Assembly: GCA_013286495.1 (NCBI GenBank) | Contig: JABDFQ010000005.1 | Coordinates: 25,865-89,864 of the forward strand | DNA: 64,000 nucleotides | Reading direction: 5' to 3' | DNA from: Gammaproteobacteria bacterium | GTDB lineage: Bacteria; Pseudomonadota; Gammaproteobacteria; DSM-16500 | Shown: in pieces, positions 19,386 through 28,167 of the stretch | How positions within the stretch are numbered: the stretch's first letter is position 1 | How the letters are laid out: every line of letters starts with the position of its first letter | The notes under the pieces: model-generated | Told to the model about the DNA's origin: nothing | What the model saw: the letters and a program-made list of their open reading frames with translations, nothing else | Databases searched by the model: none | Position numbers and translations under genes: made by a program

Positions 19386-21134
19386 GTGAATATTCCACGT
19401 GAATTTATTGAATTACTCCTCGCCAAAATTGACATTGTTGATTTGATCAACACGCAAATCCCATTACGCAAAAAATCTGGCAGCAATTATTTCGCGCGTT
19501 GTCCTTTCCATAATGAAAAAAGCGCATCTTTTTCTGTTAGCCAGCAAAAGCAATTTTATTATTGTTTTGGCTGCGGCGCACATGGCAATGCCATTGATTT
19601 CATGATGCAACATGAACGCCTAAGCTTTCCGGAAGCCATCGAAACACTGGCTCGTACAGCGGGCATGGAAGTTCCAAAAGTAGCAGGCGGTGCGAAAAAA
19701 GATGACTCCTTGCCAGCGCTATATGCCTTAATGACTGAAGTCACGCGTTATTATCATGAACAATTACGCGGCGCAAAACATGCCATTGCCTATTTAAAAA
19801 ATCGTGGTATTTCCGGGCAAATTGCCAAACAATTTTTATTGGGTTATGCACCTGCATCTTTTCATCAAATCCTCGATCATTTTGGTAAAACTGATGCTGA
19901 TAAAAAGAAATTACTCGATACGGGTCTCATCATTAAAAAAGATGAAGGTGGTTATTTTGATCGATTCCGTGATCGCATCATGTTTCCAATACATGATTAT
20001 CGTGGACGCATTATTGGATTTGGCGGACGCATACTCGAGAAAGGTGAGCCGAAATATTTAAATTCACCTGAAACCGCATTGTTTCAGAAAGGTCACGAAT
20101 TATATGGTTTGTTTGAAGCATTACGCGCCAATCGCAAGCTCGATAAAATATTAGTCGTCGAAGGTTATATGGATGTCGTTGCCTTGTTTCAGCATGAAAT
20201 TACTTATGCCGTTGCAACACTGGGTACAGCAACGACAGCGCATCATATAAATCGTTTAACACGTTATGTAACAGAAATTATTTTTTGTTTTGATGGTGAT
20301 GAAGCAGGCCGCAATGCTGCATGGCGTGCATTACAAGTTTTATTTCCATTAATGCAGGATAATCTGCAAATCAGATTTTTATTTTTACCTGATGGTGAAG
20401 ACCCAGATTCATTAGTGCGCAAGGAAGGAAAAGCAGCATTTGAAGCACGTATTAATTCAGCATCATCCTTATCTGCATTTTTCTTTCTGACACTCAGCCG
20501 TCAATCGGATCTTGGCACGATTGAAGGTCGCGCACGTTTCGCATCCAGTGCATTAACGTTTATCAAACAGGTACCTTCTGCAATCTTGCCGGAAATATTG
20601 CTGGAAGAATTAGCCAAACGCGCACGTGTGGATGTCACCGAATTAAAACAGCAAATCAGAAATCCTGCTGCGAGTTTGCAAATTCCTGTTGCAATACCAG
20701 AACCCGAGATTAGCAAACCTAAATTAAAACCAGCGATGCAAATCGCACTCGCCTTGCTGGTGCAAAATCCGCAGCTTGCCAAATCAGTGAAGACATCTTT
20801 ACCGCAAGGTAATTTACTCGGATTAAATTTTCTGCATCGCTTACTGGATGTCATTAGCTTGCAACCTGAAATAAATACCGCTGCATTGATCGAATCATGG
20901 CGTGGGCAAAAAGAAGAAAACTTCGTAAAAAATCTCGCTTGCTGGGAGCATTCAATTCCTGAAGCCGGCATTACGCATGAATTTCTAGGCACATTAAGAC
21001 AATTAAACTTGCTGATTATTGAAGATGAAATCAATCGTTTGTTATCCAAAGCGAGTGAAGGTGAACTGGCTGATGAAGAAAAACAGGAATTATCAAGATG
21101 GATTTTAAAGAAAAAAGAAATGACAGTGGTTTAA
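19386..21134 (+). CDS. dnaG: DNA primase
   Basis: 582 residues from a GTG start at 19386. The CHC2 zinc finger has its ligands at C39, H42, C60 and C63 (CPFHNEK, then YYCFGCGAHG). The TOPRIM core follows (VVEGYMDVVAL and CFDGDEAGRNA). The C-terminal ~130 residues form the DnaB-binding helical domain. It makes RNA primers for replication. rpoD, which normally follows dnaG, is displaced 4.5 kb downstream. Confidence 0.96.
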   Translation: MNIPREFIELLLAKIDIVDLINTQIPLRKKSGSNYFARCPFHNEKSASFSVSQQKQFYYCFGCGAHGNAIDFMMQHERLSFPEAIETLARTAGMEVPKVAGGAKKDDSLPALYALMTEVTRYYHEQLRGAKHAIAYLKNRGISGQIAKQFLLGYAPASFHQILDHFGKTDADKKKLLDTGLIIKKDEGGYFDRFRDRIMFPIHDYRGRIIGFGGRILEKGEPKYLNSPETALFQKGHELYGLFEALRANRKLDKILVVEGYMDVVALFQHEITYAVATLGTATTAHHINRLTRYVTEIIFCFDGDEAGRNAAWRALQVLFPLMQDNLQIRFLFLPDGEDPDSLVRKEGKAAFEARINSASSLSAFFFLTLSRQSDLGTIEGRARFASSALTFIKQVPSAILPEILLEELAKRARVDVTELKQQIRNPAASLQIPVAIPEPEISKPKLKPAMQIALALLVQNPQLAKSVKTSLPQGNLLGLNFLHRLLDVISLQPEINTAALIESWRGQKEENFVKNLACWEHSIPEAGITHEFLGTLRQLNLLIIEDEINRLLSKASEGELADEEKQELSRWILKKKEMTVV

Positions 21135-21178
21135 GTTAGCAAATACCATAAATGGAATTACCTGGAGATTATTAAGCA

Positions 21179-22834
21179 ATGATTGCAATTGTTGAAGCAT
21201 ATCGCGCCGGATTACTGGAGCCAAAAAACTGGTTGAATAATATCATCGCCGGTTTAATCGTCGGTGTGGTTGCCATACCTCTTTCCATGGCATTTGCGAT
21301 CGCATCCGGTGTCTCGCCACAACAAGGTTTATATACCGCGATTATCGCTGCTTTTATCGTTGGAATATTTGGCGGCAGTCGCGTACAAATTACAGGACCC
21401 ACCGGCGCTTTTATTGTTATTCTCGCCGGCATCACCGCACAACATGGTATACAGGGTTTACAACTTGCAACCTTGCTTGCTGGTTTTATTTTATTGTTCA
21501 TGGGAATGATAAAACTTGGCAGTGTTATCAAATATATTCCTGATCCAGTGATTGTTGGATTGACCAGTGGCATCGGTGTGATTATTCTTGTTAGTGAAAT
21601 AAAGGATTTTTTTGGTTTGTCGCTGCATTTACCGATAGATGCAAAATTCTACGATAAATTATTTGCATTAATAAAAGAATTTCCCCATCTGGATATGACT
21701 ACAACCGCATTAGCTTTATCCAGTTTAATGCTGATATGGTTGACACCCAAATTTTTCAAACGCATGCCAGGCCCTCTGGTCGCCATGATCGTTGCGACAC
21801 TTATACAGTCATATTTTCACTTTAAAACAGTTGCAACCATTGGCACTACGTTTGGTGGCATTCCATCATCATTACCCTCCTTTCATTTACCATTCATGGA
21901 TCTGACTCATACCTTGAGTTTAATCGGCCCTGCTTTCACCATCGCAATGTTAGGCGCCATTGAATCTTTATTATCAGCAACAGCAGCAGATGGTATGGCA
22001 AAAACAAAACATCATTCCAATCAGGAATTAATTGCCCAGGGATTTGCAAACATTCTGGCGCCACTTTTTGGTGGTTTTGCTGCAACCGGAGCGATTGTAA
22101 GAACTGCAACTAATGTTCGTAATGGTGGCAATTGTCCAATTGCAGCGATAGTGCATTCTGTTTTTTTACTATTTGTTATTTTGGTGCTTGCACCGCTTGC
22201 AACCAATATTCCGCTGGCAGCATTAGCCGCCATTTTGTTTGTCGTTGCCTACAACATGAGTGATGTACCGCATTTTATTTATATCGTAAAACATGCACCA
22301 CGCAATGATGTGCTGGTTTTACTGACGACATTTTTATTAACGATATTTACCAATCTTGTGGTTGCAGTAAACATTGGTGTTATTTTTGCAATGCTACTTT
22401 TTATTCGGCGTATGAATCAATTCATTACGCTGGAGAAAGAAAATCACGATACATTAAACAATGAATTACGCGAAAAGAATTTGACGATACCTGATGGTGT
22501 GGTGATTTACTCCATACAAGGCCCTTTCTTTTTTGGTGTTGTGGAAAAAATTGAGCGCGCACTTGCGACCACCCATTCTGATCCGGAAGTGATTATTTTT
22601 CGTTTAAGAAACGTGCCTTTCATGGATATGACAGGCTTACAAACCTTTCGCGAAATTATCGAAGCATTCCATTGTCGCGGTGTACAGGTTTATATCTGCG
22701 AGGCTAATAGCAAAGTTAACAACAAACTCGAACGCATTAATCTGAATCCCTGGATCAGCGGCAGTCGTGTATTTACATCTTTTCCTGAAACAATTCAGAA
22801 TTTATATTTTATGAAGGAACAGGAGTATGTTTAG
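21179..22834 (+). CDS. SulP-family anion transporter with STAS domain
   Basis: 551 residues. The membrane part (residues ~15-400) begins with NIIAGLIVGVVAIPLSMAFA, the SulP signature, and includes ITGPTGAFIVIL. The C-terminal ~110 residues are a STAS domain (IIFRLRNVPFMDMTGLQTF). Members carry sulfate, bicarbonate or dicarboxylates; the substrate is not decidable here. A ribosome-binding site GGAG lies upstream of the ATG. Its last 26 bp overlap the convergent end of the histidine kinase gene. Confidence 0.9.
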   Translation: MIAIVEAYRAGLLEPKNWLNNIIAGLIVGVVAIPLSMAFAIASGVSPQQGLYTAIIAAFIVGIFGGSRVQITGPTGAFIVILAGITAQHGIQGLQLATLLAGFILLFMGMIKLGSVIKYIPDPVIVGLTSGIGVIILVSEIKDFFGLSLHLPIDAKFYDKLFALIKEFPHLDMTTTALALSSLMLIWLTPKFFKRMPGPLVAMIVATLIQSYFHFKTVATIGTTFGGIPSSLPSFHLPFMDLTHTLSLIGPAFTIAMLGAIESLLSATAADGMAKTKHHSNQELIAQGFANILAPLFGGFAATGAIVRTATNVRNGGNCPIAAIVHSVFLLFVILVLAPLATNIPLAALAAILFVVAYNMSDVPHFIYIVKHAPRNDVLVLLTTFLLTIFTNLVVAVNIGVIFAMLLFIRRMNQFITLEKENHDTLNNELREKNLTIPDGVVIYSIQGPFFFGVVEKIERALATTHSDPEVIIFRLRNVPFMDMTGLQTFREIIEAFHCRGVQVYICEANSKVNNKLERINLNPWISGSRVFTSFPETIQNLYFMKEQEYV

Positions 22835-23582
22835 CGCCTGAAAATACGCAACAAAACCTGCTACCCTTACCCACTTCGCTTTCTATTTCCAGACTTGCAT
22901 CATGTCGCAACAGCACATGCTTCACAATCGCCAATCCCAAACCTGTGCCGCCACGTTCACGCGAGCGCGCTTTATCGACACGATAAAATCTTTCTGTAAT
23001 ACGTGGAATATGTTCTTTCGCAATACCAATTCCGGTATCAGTCACGACAAAATGCGCATTGTCATTTTGTTTATACCACTCAATCAAAATACTCCCGCCA
23101 GCAGGTGTATATTTCACCGCATTCACGATCAGATTGGAAAATAAACTACGCAATTCATTTTCTGAACCCTGAATTGTTAAATCTTCATTCGCTTTCAATT
23201 CGATTACATGGTGTTTATCCGCACCAATATGCATCGCATCCTGACATAAAGCCTGTAATATTTTTTTGACATCCACTTTTTTCTTTTCTTCCAGCGTCAG
23301 ATCTTCCGCCTCAAGATGTGCGAGTAATAATAAATCTTCAATGATATCTGTCATGCGCAAAGTCTGTTGATACATTTGTTCATGAATTTTATTAAGTATT
23401 TCAGGTTCTACTGTTTGCTGTTGCGTTAATACTTCAAGATATCCACGAATCACCGTCAGCGGCGTACGCAATTCATGCGAAACATTCGCGACGAAATCGC
23501 TACGTACTTGTTCAAGATGGCGGATATATTCCTGCAATTCTGTCGAAAGCACGCTAAGATCAACAGGATGATGAATTTTCAT
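22809..23582 (-). CDS. phoR: PhoR-like histidine kinase lacking the sensor region
   Basis: 257 residues from the ATG at 23582 (SD GAGG close upstream); a TTG at 23594 is the alternative. It contains HisKA (FVANVSHELRTPLTVIRGYLEVL with the phospho-acceptor His at about 37) and HATPase_c (NLIVNAVKYTPAGG, VVTDTGIGI, RERGGTGLGLAIVKH). Full PhoR proteins are ~430 residues with membrane segments and a PAS domain; both are absent, and the start lies inside the end of phoB, so the missing part is not hidden upstream. The kinase should be cytosolic and must receive its signal another way. The name rests on homology with the PhoB partner. Confidence 0.85.
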   Translation of the reverse strand: MKIHHPVDLSVLSTELQEYIRHLEQVRSDFVANVSHELRTPLTVIRGYLEVLTQQQTVEPEILNKIHEQMYQQTLRMTDIIEDLLLLAHLEAEDLTLEEKKKVDVKKILQALCQDAMHIGADKHHVIELKANEDLTIQGSENELRSLFSNLIVNAVKYTPAGGSILIEWYKQNDNAHFVVTDTGIGIAKEHIPRITERFYRVDKARSRERGGTGLGLAIVKHVLLRHDASLEIESEVGKGSRFCCVFSGAKHTPVPS

Positions 23583-24270
23583 ATTGCCTCGCAAAAAGAT
23601 ATCCAGTGTTTCTTACTGTTTTAATATGACGATGACAATCATGCGGTTTTAACTTCGCGCGTAGCCGTTTGATTAAAACATCAATCGTACGATCACTAAC
23701 CATCGCAGATTTCCCCAGCACATGATCCAGCAATTGATCACGCGTATAAACCTTATCGGCGTGCGTCATAAAAAAATATAATAATTTATACTCATTGGCA
23801 GTCAGGTGTAATAACTCATCTTTAATGGAAACTGTTTTCGTATTTGTATCAACACAAATAGTATCCAGCATTAATTTGTCGTCTGGTGATTTGATTAATC
23901 CACGTCGCAATACAGTTCTAATACGCACAGCAAGTTCATGAGGAGAAAATGGCTTGGTAATATAATCATCAGCACCGCTCACCAAACCCATAATTTTATT
24001 TTCTTCCTCCGCTTTCGCAGTCAGCATGATGACAGGTATATGTTTGATGTTTTCCATTTTACGAATTTTTTTCAGGAATTCGATACCACTCATATCTGGC
24101 AACATCCAGTCGAGAATAATCAGATCAGGAATCTGGACGGATAAAACCTTCATTGCTGATGCAATATCTTCTGCATCAATCAACTCAAATTCATGATGCG
24201 AAAAAGAAAAGCGCAACATATCGCGAATCGCTTTTTCATCTTCAATTAACAGTAATGTTTTTTTTGCCAA
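23560..24270 (-). CDS. phoB: PhoB-like response regulator
   Basis: The best start is a TTG at 24270, preceded by GGAG nine bases upstream and giving the usual PhoB opening MAKKTLLLIEDE; the longer frame from a TTG at 24285 has no Shine-Dalgarno sequence. It has a receiver domain (acidic EDE, phospho-Asp in LIILDWMLPDMSGIEFL, conserved Lys in DDYITKPFSPHELAVR) and a C-terminal winged helix (ANEYKLLYFF, RTIDVLIKRLRAKL). In E. coli PhoB activates phosphate-starvation genes. It overlaps the kinase gene by 23 bp. A 64-bp palindrome ends about 27 bp upstream. Confidence 0.9.
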   Translation of the reverse strand: MAKKTLLLIEDEKAIRDMLRFSFSHHEFELIDAEDIASAMKVLSVQIPDLIILDWMLPDMSGIEFLKKIRKMENIKHIPVIMLTAKAEEENKIMGLVSGADDYITKPFSPHELAVRIRTVLRRGLIKSPDDKLMLDTICVDTNTKTVSIKDELLHLTANEYKLLYFFMTHADKVYTRDQLLDHVLGKSAMVSDRTIDVLIKRLRAKLKPHDCHRHIKTVRNTGYLFARQYENSSSC

Positions 24271-24296
24271 TGTATCAAACTCCAAAGGTATGTCTT

Positions 24297-24360
24297 CTGG
24301 GGTCGCATCTCGACTTCACCCTACAACCCTTCAATGGGTGAAGTCGAGATGCGACCCCAG
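24297..24360. repeat. Dispersed palindrome, copy before phoB
   Basis: Perfect 25-bp arms (24297-24321 and 24336-24360) around a 14-nt loop. The arm core is GTCGCATCTCGACTTCACCC, as in the waaA-hldE element and the copy at 39.85 kb. It lies between the end of the upstream membrane-protein gene and the phoB start, both on the minus strand, and could fold in the mRNA. No T-run follows on either strand. Confidence 0.92.
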
Positions 24361-24372
24361 GGTCATGGGATT

Positions 24373-25422
24373 TTAATTTTGGTAAGCCTTCATGTAATTC
24401 ACAATATTCAGATAATCGATTTTCATCTCATCCGCTCGCCGCTTATGATGCAATCCTTTGCCGCGATCTGCAAAAAAACTCAATTTATCGATAACATTTT
24501 CCTGCAATAATATTCTTTTATTCTTATCAACCACATGCGATTGAATATAATCACGGAAAACATTTCGCGCTTCATCCTCTTTTAGCTGCATTGAATGACA
24601 AACAGATTTTTTCAATGTCGCACCCTGTCCACTGCCAAGTAAAACATACAACAAAATAACTTTTTGTAAATCTGAATTAATGCCGGGCAAATGTAGCAAA
24701 TGATAATACATCAGCGCACGTTTTTTTCCTGTCTCCCTGTCAAAGCATTTCGATACGATGTTCAGCTTATTTTCATCACGCGTTTCAAGATATTGATAAA
24801 TACCTTTGATTCCATTGGCGATTAATGCAGATTCTATATCCATATGCTTCGGTGGAATGATATTTTTATCTTCATTTTTGTTCGGTGACAGCAAATCCTG
24901 TAGTGTGGTTTTTGGAAAATGCGCCTGAAAATGATCGACTAACCTTCCTGATACACGTGCACAAGCTGCAGTAAAACCAATAATCCATGGAACAATCAGC
25001 AATGCACCTTTCCACAAAGCAATATGAATTAATGAAGATATAAATGGAACTGGTGCAAAATTTAGTGCAACTGCAACAAATGCCAATACTAATCCAACAA
25101 CAAATCCTGTCGCAGTTGCAATTTTTTCATTATTGGGATGTTGTCCATTTTTAATTTCAATCACTGCATCGAGCAAAATTCCCCACGCACGTGCAGCATT
25201 TACGAATGTCACATAAATGGATGCTGCAAAACAAATATATCCCAGCCATAAAAGAATCGAGGATGCGCCGCCCGTAAATGGCAAGGAAGCAATTCCTGCT
25301 ACGATTAAAATAATCGGCGTGATAATGCCAAGAATCAGGCCAATGGCTTCAAAACAATATTCAAAACAACTGCAATGCTTTCTGAAAAAACGATACGTCT
25401 TTCGCAAATAACGGTAAATCAT
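24373..25422 (-). CDS. Hypothetical multi-spanning membrane protein
   Basis: 349 residues, not recognised. There are about four hydrophobic segments in residues 20-170 (for example ILGIITPIILIVAGIASLPF and FVVGLVLAFVAVALNFAPV). A long soluble C-terminal half is rich in charged residues (about 180-349). There is no signal peptide or catalytic motif. It lies upstream of phoB on the same strand, with the dispersed palindrome in the 100-bp gap, and its promoter region abuts that of rpoD. The architecture resembles that of several Legionellales effector candidates, but this is only a resemblance. Confidence 0.75.
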   Translation of the reverse strand: MIYRYLRKTYRFFRKHCSCFEYCFEAIGLILGIITPIILIVAGIASLPFTGGASSILLWLGYICFAASIYVTFVNAARAWGILLDAVIEIKNGQHPNNEKIATATGFVVGLVLAFVAVALNFAPVPFISSLIHIALWKGALLIVPWIIGFTAACARVSGRLVDHFQAHFPKTTLQDLLSPNKNEDKNIIPPKHMDIESALIANGIKGIYQYLETRDENKLNIVSKCFDRETGKKRALMYYHLLHLPGINSDLQKVILLYVLLGSGQGATLKKSVCHSMQLKEDEARNVFRDYIQSHVVDKNKRILLQENVIDKLSFFADRGKGLHHKRRADEMKIDYLNIVNYMKAYQN

Positions 25423-25589
25423 GCATCGGCCTCAATTAGGATGAAGCCAAAATAATAGAGAGGATTTATGTCAATTTGATGTCATTAATTGAGTAAAATT
25501 CAGGCAAGTGATGATTAATAATCCACCAACCGCATGACTTTTCTCAGTATTTATAAAAAAAAGATAGATAATGTAAAATTGTATTTTTT

Positions 25590-25598
25590 TGCTATAAT
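25590..25598 (+). promoter_or_regulatory. Extended -10 promoter element for rpoD
   Basis: TGC followed by TATAAT (25593-25598) forms a perfect extended -10 element 53 bp before the rpoD ATG. No good -35 box is visible 17 bp upstream, as expected for extended -10 promoters. This gives rpoD its own promoter, which it needs because it is detached from dnaG. Confidence 0.6.
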
Positions 25599-25650
25599 CT
25601 GACTAGGCCAATTTCCCAAAAACCATTAATTATCAGACAGGTTAACCATC

Positions 25651-27558
25651 ATGGAACAAGATTCCCAGAAAGAATCACATAATTCCGATAAAGAAACACA
25701 AAAATCCAGACTCAAAGATCTCATTACACGCGGCAAGGAACAAGGCTATCTGACATATGCAGAAGTCAACGATCACCTGCCTGCTGACATCACTGATCCA
25801 GAACAAATAGAAGACATTATAAGCATGATCAACGACATGGGTATCAAAGTGTCGGAAGATCCACCAGAAATGGATGAACTTTTATTAGCTGAAGGCGAAG
25901 CAGCTGAAGATGAAGTTGCAGCAGAAGAAATCACAAATGCATTGGCTGTTGTTGATGTATTAGGTCGTACGACCGATCCTGTGCGCATGTATATGCGTGA
26001 AATGGGACGCGTGGAATTATTATCACGTGAAGGTGAAATTGCCATTGCAAAACGCATCGAGGAAGGCGTCAATCAGATGTTGACGACTCTTGCTTATCAA
26101 CCACAAATGATTGCCGAAGTGCTTTCTGATTTTGATCGCATGGAAAAAGGCGAATTACGTTTAAGCGATATCATTAGTGGTTATATCGAACCTGATCTTG
26201 CAAGTGTTGAAGAAGATGAAGGTGAAGAAGGTGAAGGCAGCTCCACAAATGGCAAAGCGAATGCGAATGCAAAACCGCCCGCCGCACCTGCTGCCGAAAA
26301 TGAAGAAGAAAGTGAGGAAGCAGCTGATCCTTTTGACGAAGATGCAGGTCTTGATCCTGTAAAAGCAAAAGAACGTTTTGAAGAATTACGTAAAATTTAT
26401 AATGAAGCTATTTCTGCTGATAAAAAACACGGACAAAAACATAAGAAGACGGTTGCCAAGCGTGATGAGCTAGCAAAGTTTTTTATGGATATTAAATTAT
26501 CTCCACGACAATTTAATAAATTATCACGCAAGATGCGCAGCATGCTTGATGAAATCCGCATGCAGGAACGTTCGATTATGGATTTGTGTGTGAATAAAGG
26601 TAAATTACCACGCAAAGCTTTCATCACTTCCTTTCTGAATAATGAAACCAACATTGACTGGACAAAGGAACATGAAGATAAAAATTATTATGACGATATA
26701 GCAAAATTCATTCCTGATATTCAGCGCTCACAGAAAAAATTAATTTCTCTGGAACAAACGATGCGCATGACTATTGCTGAAATCAAGGAAGTGAATCGCA
26801 GACTTTCCATTGGTGAAGCCAAGGCAAGACGTGCAAAAAAAGAAATGGTCGAAGCAAACTTGCGTCTCGTGATTTCAATCGCGAAAAAATATACCAATCG
26901 TGGTTTGCAATTTCTCGATTTGATTCAGGAAGGTAATATTGGCTTGATGAAAGCCGTTGACAAGTTTGAATATCAGCGTGGTTATAAATTCTCAACGTAT
27001 GCCACCTGGTGGATTCGCCAGGCGATCACACGCTCGATTGCGGACCAGGCACGTACCATTCGTATTCCAGTACACATGATTGAAACCATCAATAAATTGA
27101 ATCGTATTTCGCGACAATTATTACAGGAAACAGGACAAGAACCGACACCGGAAGAATTAAGTCGCAAGATGAGTATTCCAGAAGATAAAATTCGCAAGAT
27201 TTTAAAAATTGCGAAAGAACCTATCTCCATGGAAACACCAATTGGTGATGATGAAGATTCACATTTGGGAGATTTCATCGAAGATTTAAATACTATTTCG
27301 CCTATCGATGCTGCGACTAACTTTGGTTTGTCCGAAGCCGTACAAAAAGTATTGGGATCCCTCACGCCACGTGAAGCAAAAGTATTGCGTATGCGTTTTG
27401 GTATCAATATGAATACGGACCACACTCTCGAAGAAGTTGGCAAACAGTTTGATGTCACACGTGAACGTATTCGTCAGATTGAAGCAAAAGCATTGCGCAA
27501 ATTGCGTCATCCATCGCGTGCTGAACAATTGCGTAGTTTTCTCGAAGAGCAGGAATAA
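25651..27558 (+). CDS. rpoD: RNA polymerase sigma factor RpoD (sigma-70)
   Basis: 635 residues. Region 1.1 is at the N-terminus ([20 protein letters not shown]), region 1.2 is [11 protein letters not shown], and a non-conserved acidic insert occupies about 190-245. Region 2 follows ([20 protein letters not shown], then [16 protein letters not shown]). Regions 3 and 4 complete it, ending with the helix-turn-helix [20 protein letters not shown]. It is the housekeeping sigma factor. Normally the third gene after rpsU and dnaG, it is here separated from them by four genes and preceded by its own extended -10 element. Confidence 0.97.
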   Translation: MEQDSQKESHNSDKETQKSRLKDLITRGKEQGYLTYAEVNDHLPADITDPEQIEDIISMINDMGIKVSEDPPEMDELLLAEGEAAEDEVAAEEITNALAVVDVLGRTTDPVRMYMREMGRVELLSREGEIAIAKRIEEGVNQMLTTLAYQPQMIAEVLSDFDRMEKGELRLSDIISGYIEPDLASVEEDEGEEGEGSSTNGKANANAKPPAAPAAENEEESEEAADPFDEDAGLDPVKAKERFEELRKIYNEAISADKKHGQKHKKTVAKRDELAKFFMDIKLSPRQFNKLSRKMRSMLDEIRMQERSIMDLCVNKGKLPRKAFITSFLNNETNIDWTKEHEDKNYYDDIAKFIPDIQRSQKKLISLEQTMRMTIAEIKEVNRRLSIGEAKARRAKKEMVEANLRLVISIAKKYTNRGLQFLDLIQEGNIGLMKAVDKFEYQRGYKFSTYATWWIRQAITRSIADQARTIRIPVHMIETINKLNRISRQLLQETGQEPTPEELSRKMSIPEDKIRKILKIAKEPISMETPIGDDEDSHLGDFIEDLNTISPIDAATNFGLSEAVQKVLGSLTPREAKVLRMRFGINMNTDHTLEEVGKQFDVTRERIRQIEAKALRKLRHPSRAEQLRSFLEEQE

Positions 27559-27567
27559 CTTGCATCA

Positions 27568-27590
27568 TGCCCTCGCAACACGCGGGGGCA
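27568..27590 (+). terminator. Possible hairpin after rpoD
   Basis: TGCCCTCGC and GCGGGGGCA pair over nine bases (one G-T) with a short loop, 9 bp beyond the rpoD stop. No T-run follows, so it may be a weak or Rho-assisted terminator, or an mRNA 3' end structure. The lemA ribosome-binding site begins soon after. Confidence 0.4.
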
Positions 27591-27609
27591 ATTAAATGAG
27601 GAGAATAAT

Positions 27610-28158
27610 ATGTTAATCACTCTTGCGATCGTCCTATTACTTATCCTTGTGTATTTTATTTATGTTTATAACCGGCTCGTCACTTTACGCAATCTGAATC
27701 AGGAAGGCTGGAGCGGTATTGATGTTCAACTGAAACAACGTGCGAACCTCATTCCCAATCTGATTGAAAGCGTTAAAGGTTACATGAAACACGAAAGCAG
27801 CGTGCTGGAAAATGTCACGACTCTTCGCACACAAGCACTCGCCTCTGGTAATGTGCAACAACGTGCTGAGACAGAAAACCAATTGACTGCCGCATTAAAA
27901 CAGTTGTTTGCGGTAGCAGAAAATTATCCTGATTTAAAAGCCAGCCAGAATTTCATGGAATTACAACAGACACTCACTTCCATTGAAAATCAGATACAGT
28001 TAGCACGCAGATATTACAATGGCACAACCAGAGATTTGAATATCACCATTCAATCTTTTCCCAGCAATATTGTCGCAAATATCTTTCAATTCAAACCAGC
28101 AGAATTTTTTGGAATCACTGATGCAGCGGAACGCGAAGTGCCTGCTGTTAAATTCTAA
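27610..28158 (+). CDS. lemA: LemA family protein
   Basis: 182 residues. It has one N-terminal membrane segment (ITLAIVLLLILVYFIYVYN), then the conserved LemA helix bundle (NQEGWSGIDVQLKQRANLIPNLIESVKGYMKHE). Its role is unknown; LemA proteins are usually co-encoded with DUF2207 or TPM-domain membrane proteins, as here. A strong GAGGAG site precedes the ATG. It is 9 bp from the next gene, so the two are surely one operon. Confidence 0.93.
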   Translation: MLITLAIVLLLILVYFIYVYNRLVTLRNLNQEGWSGIDVQLKQRANLIPNLIESVKGYMKHESSVLENVTTLRTQALASGNVQQRAETENQLTAALKQLFAVAENYPDLKASQNFMELQQTLTSIENQIQLARRYYNGTTRDLNITIQSFPSNIVANIFQFKPAEFFGITDAAEREVPAVKF

Positions 28159-28167
28159 TGTGATCAT

